In this document: positions 16,762 to 18,348 of the stretch, piece after piece
Layout of the letters: the number at the start of each line of letters is the position of its first letter
Position numbering within the stretch: position 1 is the first letter of the stretch
DNA from: JBAXGW01 sp037139195
Lineage (GTDB): Bacteria > Bacteroidota > Bacteroidia > Bacteroidales > JAHJDW01
Length of the DNA: 18,348 nt
Direction: 5' to 3'
NCBI GenBank assembly: GCA_037139195.1
Contig: JBAXGW010000079.1
Location: forward strand, 1-18,348
The notes under the pieces: generated by a model
What the model was told of the DNA's origin: nothing
The model's database searches: none
What the model saw: the letters and a program-made list of their open reading frames with translations, nothing else
Program-made: the position numbers and the translations under genes

Positions 16762-17466
16762 CTAATATTTAAACTCTAAAAATTCAGTTTGTGCTCTGTA
16801 ATAATCAGTTGGAATGCCAATATCGATAAAATAGGCCTTGAAATTCAACCCTGCAATTTTGCCCGATTTATAATCTTTTTCCAAAAACTCTTTTTCGAAA
16901 GAAAACTTAGTTTCGAATTGATGTTTTAGAAATTCTTTTTTGTTTAAAACATACATTCCGCCGTTGATTTGCCCTGCTCCTAGCGAATCATTTTTCTCCA
17001 AATAATCGGTCATTACACCATTTTCATTAATTAATACAGCACCATATCTGCTCACATCTTCCACCGAACGAAGGGCAATAGCTAAATCGGCGTTATTCTT
17101 CAAATAAAAATCAAATAACGAATTGATATCTACATCAAAAAAAGTATCGCCGTTAATTACCAAAACATTATTTGTTTGCGTGGATTGCAATGCTAAAGAA
17201 ATAGCTCCACCTGTTCCAAGCGGTTCGTTTTCGATAGCATATTTAACATTTATTCCGCAGAATTCTGAGCCAAAATAGGCTTCAATCACTTCATACTTAT
17301 ATCCCACCGACAATACAACATCGGTAACACCATAAGATTTAAGATACTTGAAAATATAATCTAAAAAAGGTTTATCACAAACCTGAGCCATGGGTTTTGG
17401 AATATCGTTTATCACTTCTTTCAAACGAGTTCCTAATCCACCAGCTAATATAATTACTTCTTTCAT
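16762..17466 (-). CDS. hddC: D-glycero-alpha-D-manno-heptose 1-phosphate guanylyltransferase-like nucleotidyltransferase
   Basis: A 234-residue sugar-nucleotide transferase, by context making GDP-heptose from heptose 1-phosphate and GTP. It has the NTP-transferase signature LAGGLGTRL (7-15), the K-P pair IPKPM (Lys24), GTGGA (84-88) and the metal-binding NGDTFFD (105-111), with the conserved GGMYVLNK segment. These define the family but not the exact sugar or nucleotide; mannose or glucose phosphate transferases look alike. Location between gmhA and gmhB supports HddC. The chosen start is ATG at 17466, right at MKEVIILAGGLG; a TTG at 17490 would add eight unlikely residues encoded partly in a hairpin. 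It follows gmhA by 103 nt of palindromic DNA and has no promoter of its own that I can see. Confidence 0.85.
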   Translation of the reverse strand: MKEVIILAGGLGTRLKEVINDIPKPMAQVCDKPFLDYIFKYLKSYGVTDVVLSVGYKYEVIEAYFGSEFCGINVKYAIENEPLGTGGAISLALQSTQTNNVLVINGDTFFDVDINSLFDFYLKNNADLAIALRSVEDVSRYGAVLINENGVMTDYLEKNDSLGAGQINGGMYVLNKKEFLKHQFETKFSFEKEFLEKDYKSGKIAGLNFKAYFIDIGIPTDYYRAQTEFLEFKY

Positions 17467-17483
17467 TTTGTTATTTTTTTTGC

Positions 17484-17516
17484 GCCCCAAAAGTGGTTAC
17501 AAACCCTTTTGGGGGC
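17484..17516. repeat. Hairpin upstream of hddC
   Basis: GCCCCAAAAG (17484-17493) pairs with CTTTTGGGGGC (17506-17516) with one bulged G, and inside it GGTT (17495-17498) pairs with AACC (17502-17505), giving about 14 base pairs. On the plus strand it is followed by TTTTATTT, so it looks like a terminator for plus-strand transcription, yet no plus-strand gene precedes it. For the minus-strand operon it lies 17 nt upstream of the hddC ATG. Confidence 0.7.
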
Positions 17517-17526
17517 TTTTATTTAC

Positions 17527-17560
17527 AACCACTTTCAGGGTTAAAACCACTGAAAGGGTT
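17527..17560. repeat. Imperfect tandem 16-mer forming a second hairpin
   Basis: Two 16-nt units, AACCACTTTCAGGGTT (17527-17542) and AACCACTGAAAGGGTT (17545-17560), are separated by AA. They differ only in the three-base centre (TTC or GAA), which makes the pair also an inverted repeat: AACC, bulged A, CTTTCAG, GGTT pair with AACC, bulged A, CTGAAAG, GGTT. The AACC and GGTT parts also recur in the hairpin at 17484-17516. The element ends 9 nt before the gmhA stop codon triplet. Confidence 0.75.
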
Positions 17561-17569
17561 ATTAAAAAA

Positions 17570-18142
17570 TTATCTAGGAAACAACTCACACTCTATTATC
17601 TCGCAAATAATATGACCAATCATAATATGCGACTCTTGAATACGAGGCGTGTCGGTTGAAGGAACATTAATTAAAAAATCGCAACAATCTTTCATTTTTC
17701 CACCAGTTTCGCCTGTCATTGCAATTACAATCATTCCGTTTTCGCGAGCTTGATTAAAAGCTCTGATAATATTTTCAGAATTTCCTGATGTTGAAATACC
17801 AACTATAACATCGCCTTTTTTGCCTTTGCCTTTGATAAGTCGAGCATAGATTTCGTTGTACGAATAATCGTTTGCAACAGCCGTTAAATAAGAAGTATTT
17901 ACATGAAGTGCTTCGGCATCAAGCGGGTCTCTGTCGTAATAAAAACGACCCGAAAGTTCGGCAGCAATATGTTGAGCATCGGCAGCACTACCGCCATTGC
18001 CACAAAACAACACTTTTCCGCCATCTCTAAGCGATTCAATCATTGCATCAGCCGAATTGTGGATTATTTCTATAAGCGAAGCATCAGCCAAAATAGCTTG
18101 CTTTACTTTTATTGATTCTTCAATGGATTTGTTTATTATCAT
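17570..18142 (-). CDS. gmhA: Sedoheptulose 7-phosphate isomerase GmhA
   Basis: Converts sedoheptulose 7-phosphate to D-glycero-D-manno-heptose 7-phosphate, the first step to activated heptose for LPS or other glycans. With ATG at 18142 it has 190 residues, the usual length. SIS-domain motifs are clear: FCGNGGSAADAQHIAAELSG, with zinc and catalytic positions His58 and Glu62, then ISTSGNSENI for the phosphate, and RIQESHIMIGHIICE with Gln169 and His177. All four match the metal/active residues of E. coli GmhA by position in the motifs. A TTG at 18166 is in frame but lies inside the promoter element TATTTTTG, so ATG is preferred. It is the first gene of the heptose operon. Confidence 0.94.
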   Translation of the reverse strand: MIINKSIEESIKVKQAILADASLIEIIHNSADAMIESLRDGGKVLFCGNGGSAADAQHIAAELSGRFYYDRDPLDAEALHVNTSYLTAVANDYSYNEIYARLIKGKGKKGDVIVGISTSGNSENIIRAFNQARENGMIVIAMTGETGGKMKDCCDFLINVPSTDTPRIQESHIMIGHIICEIIECELFPR

Positions 18143-18163
18143 GGGAAGTTGTATTTCTTTTGA

Positions 18164-18171
18164 CAAAAATA
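18164..18171 (-). promoter_or_regulatory. Probable gmhA promoter -7 element TATTTTTG
   Basis: On the minus strand TATTTTTG ends 21 nt before the gmhA ATG at 18142. It covers the alternative TTG start at 18166, which would therefore not be transcribed in full. A TTG lies 12 nt further upstream, nearer than the usual -33 spacing. Confidence 0.55.
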
Positions 18172-18348
18172 AGTATTTTTAGTCAATTAAAATAATTCAA
18201 CTTGATAGAAAGTTTAAAGGTAATGGATTCGTTATAATTCAACATTAAAACAAAATATTATGCATACAGTGTCTGCACAATCAAAATATTATAAAATAAA
18301 CTGGGTATCCCCTTTACTCATCTAATATTATTTCGATTTTACTATCAT
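18172..18348. other. Upstream region of gmhA without a recognisable gene
   Basis: No convincing coding frame. A 21-codon plus-strand frame (18260-18325, starting MHTVSAQSKY) has no supporting homology or promoter that I can see. The window ends here, so a gene starting outside it cannot be excluded. Confidence 0.4.

Noticed and set aside
17467..17490. TTG start adding eight residues (MGRKKNNK) to HddC
   Set aside because: The extra codons lie partly in a hairpin, and the family begins right at MKEVIILAGG.
17527..17560. Tandem 16-mers considered as a CRISPR array
   Set aside because: Only two units, two-base spacer and no cas genes.
18143..18166. TTG start adding eight residues to GmhA
   Set aside because: It lies inside the TATTTTTG promoter element, and the ATG gives the usual family length.
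18260..18325. Plus-strand frame of 21 codons beginning MHTVSAQ
   Set aside because: Too short, with no supporting promoter or similarity; likely chance.

Overview
The window reads as chromosome of a member of the phylum Bacteroidota, probably Flavobacteriales or a relative; I cannot name a genus. Grounds: strongly AT-rich DNA; four proteins with a Por/type IX secretion (T9SS) type A C-terminal sorting domain; the Bacteroidota-specific DUF4295 gene beside rpmG and ftsY; lipoproteins with a Cys-Lys-Lys-Asp start; almost no Shine-Dalgarno sequences; and promoter-like TAnnTTTG elements 17-30 nt upstream of several start codons.

Layout. (1) 264-4211, plus strand: a very large secreted alpha/beta-hydrolase fused to a surface-protein tail, closed by a clear terminator. 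(2) 4261-8584, minus strand: rpmG and the DUF4295 gene (terminator), ftsY (own promoter, terminator), rimO, then a membrane-anchored M90/MtfA-like metallopeptidase with an unusual C-terminal membrane extension. This is the ribosome/targeting block. (3) 8749-9801, plus strand: a T9SS cargo protein, convergent with and overlapping (4). (4) 9798-14875, minus strand: a compact five-gene block of a YwqK/MORN-repeat protein, mnmA, two lipoproteins and a subtilisin-like T9SS protease. (5) 15122-16012: a stand-alone T9SS cargo protein. (6) 16134-18142, minus strand: gmhA, hddC and gmhB, three of the four enzymes that make GDP-D-glycero-alpha-D-manno-heptose; the kinase hddA is not in the window. The intergenic gaps of this operon carry GC-rich palindromes unlike the rest of the window.

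Two themes recur: housekeeping translation functions (L33, RimO modification of S12, MnmA modification of tRNA, FtsY targeting) and cell-envelope or secretion functions (T9SS cargo, lipoproteins, heptose precursor). I found no CRISPR array, integrase, transposase, tRNA or rRNA, and no clear defence or otherwise wholly new system. The items most worth a second look are the REP-like palindromes in the heptose operon, the symmetric AT hairpin over two overlapping convergent stop codons, the metallopeptidase with its extra C-terminal module, and the mnmA/lipoprotein/protease operon. All statements come from reading the sequence and from family knowledge; no database search was run.
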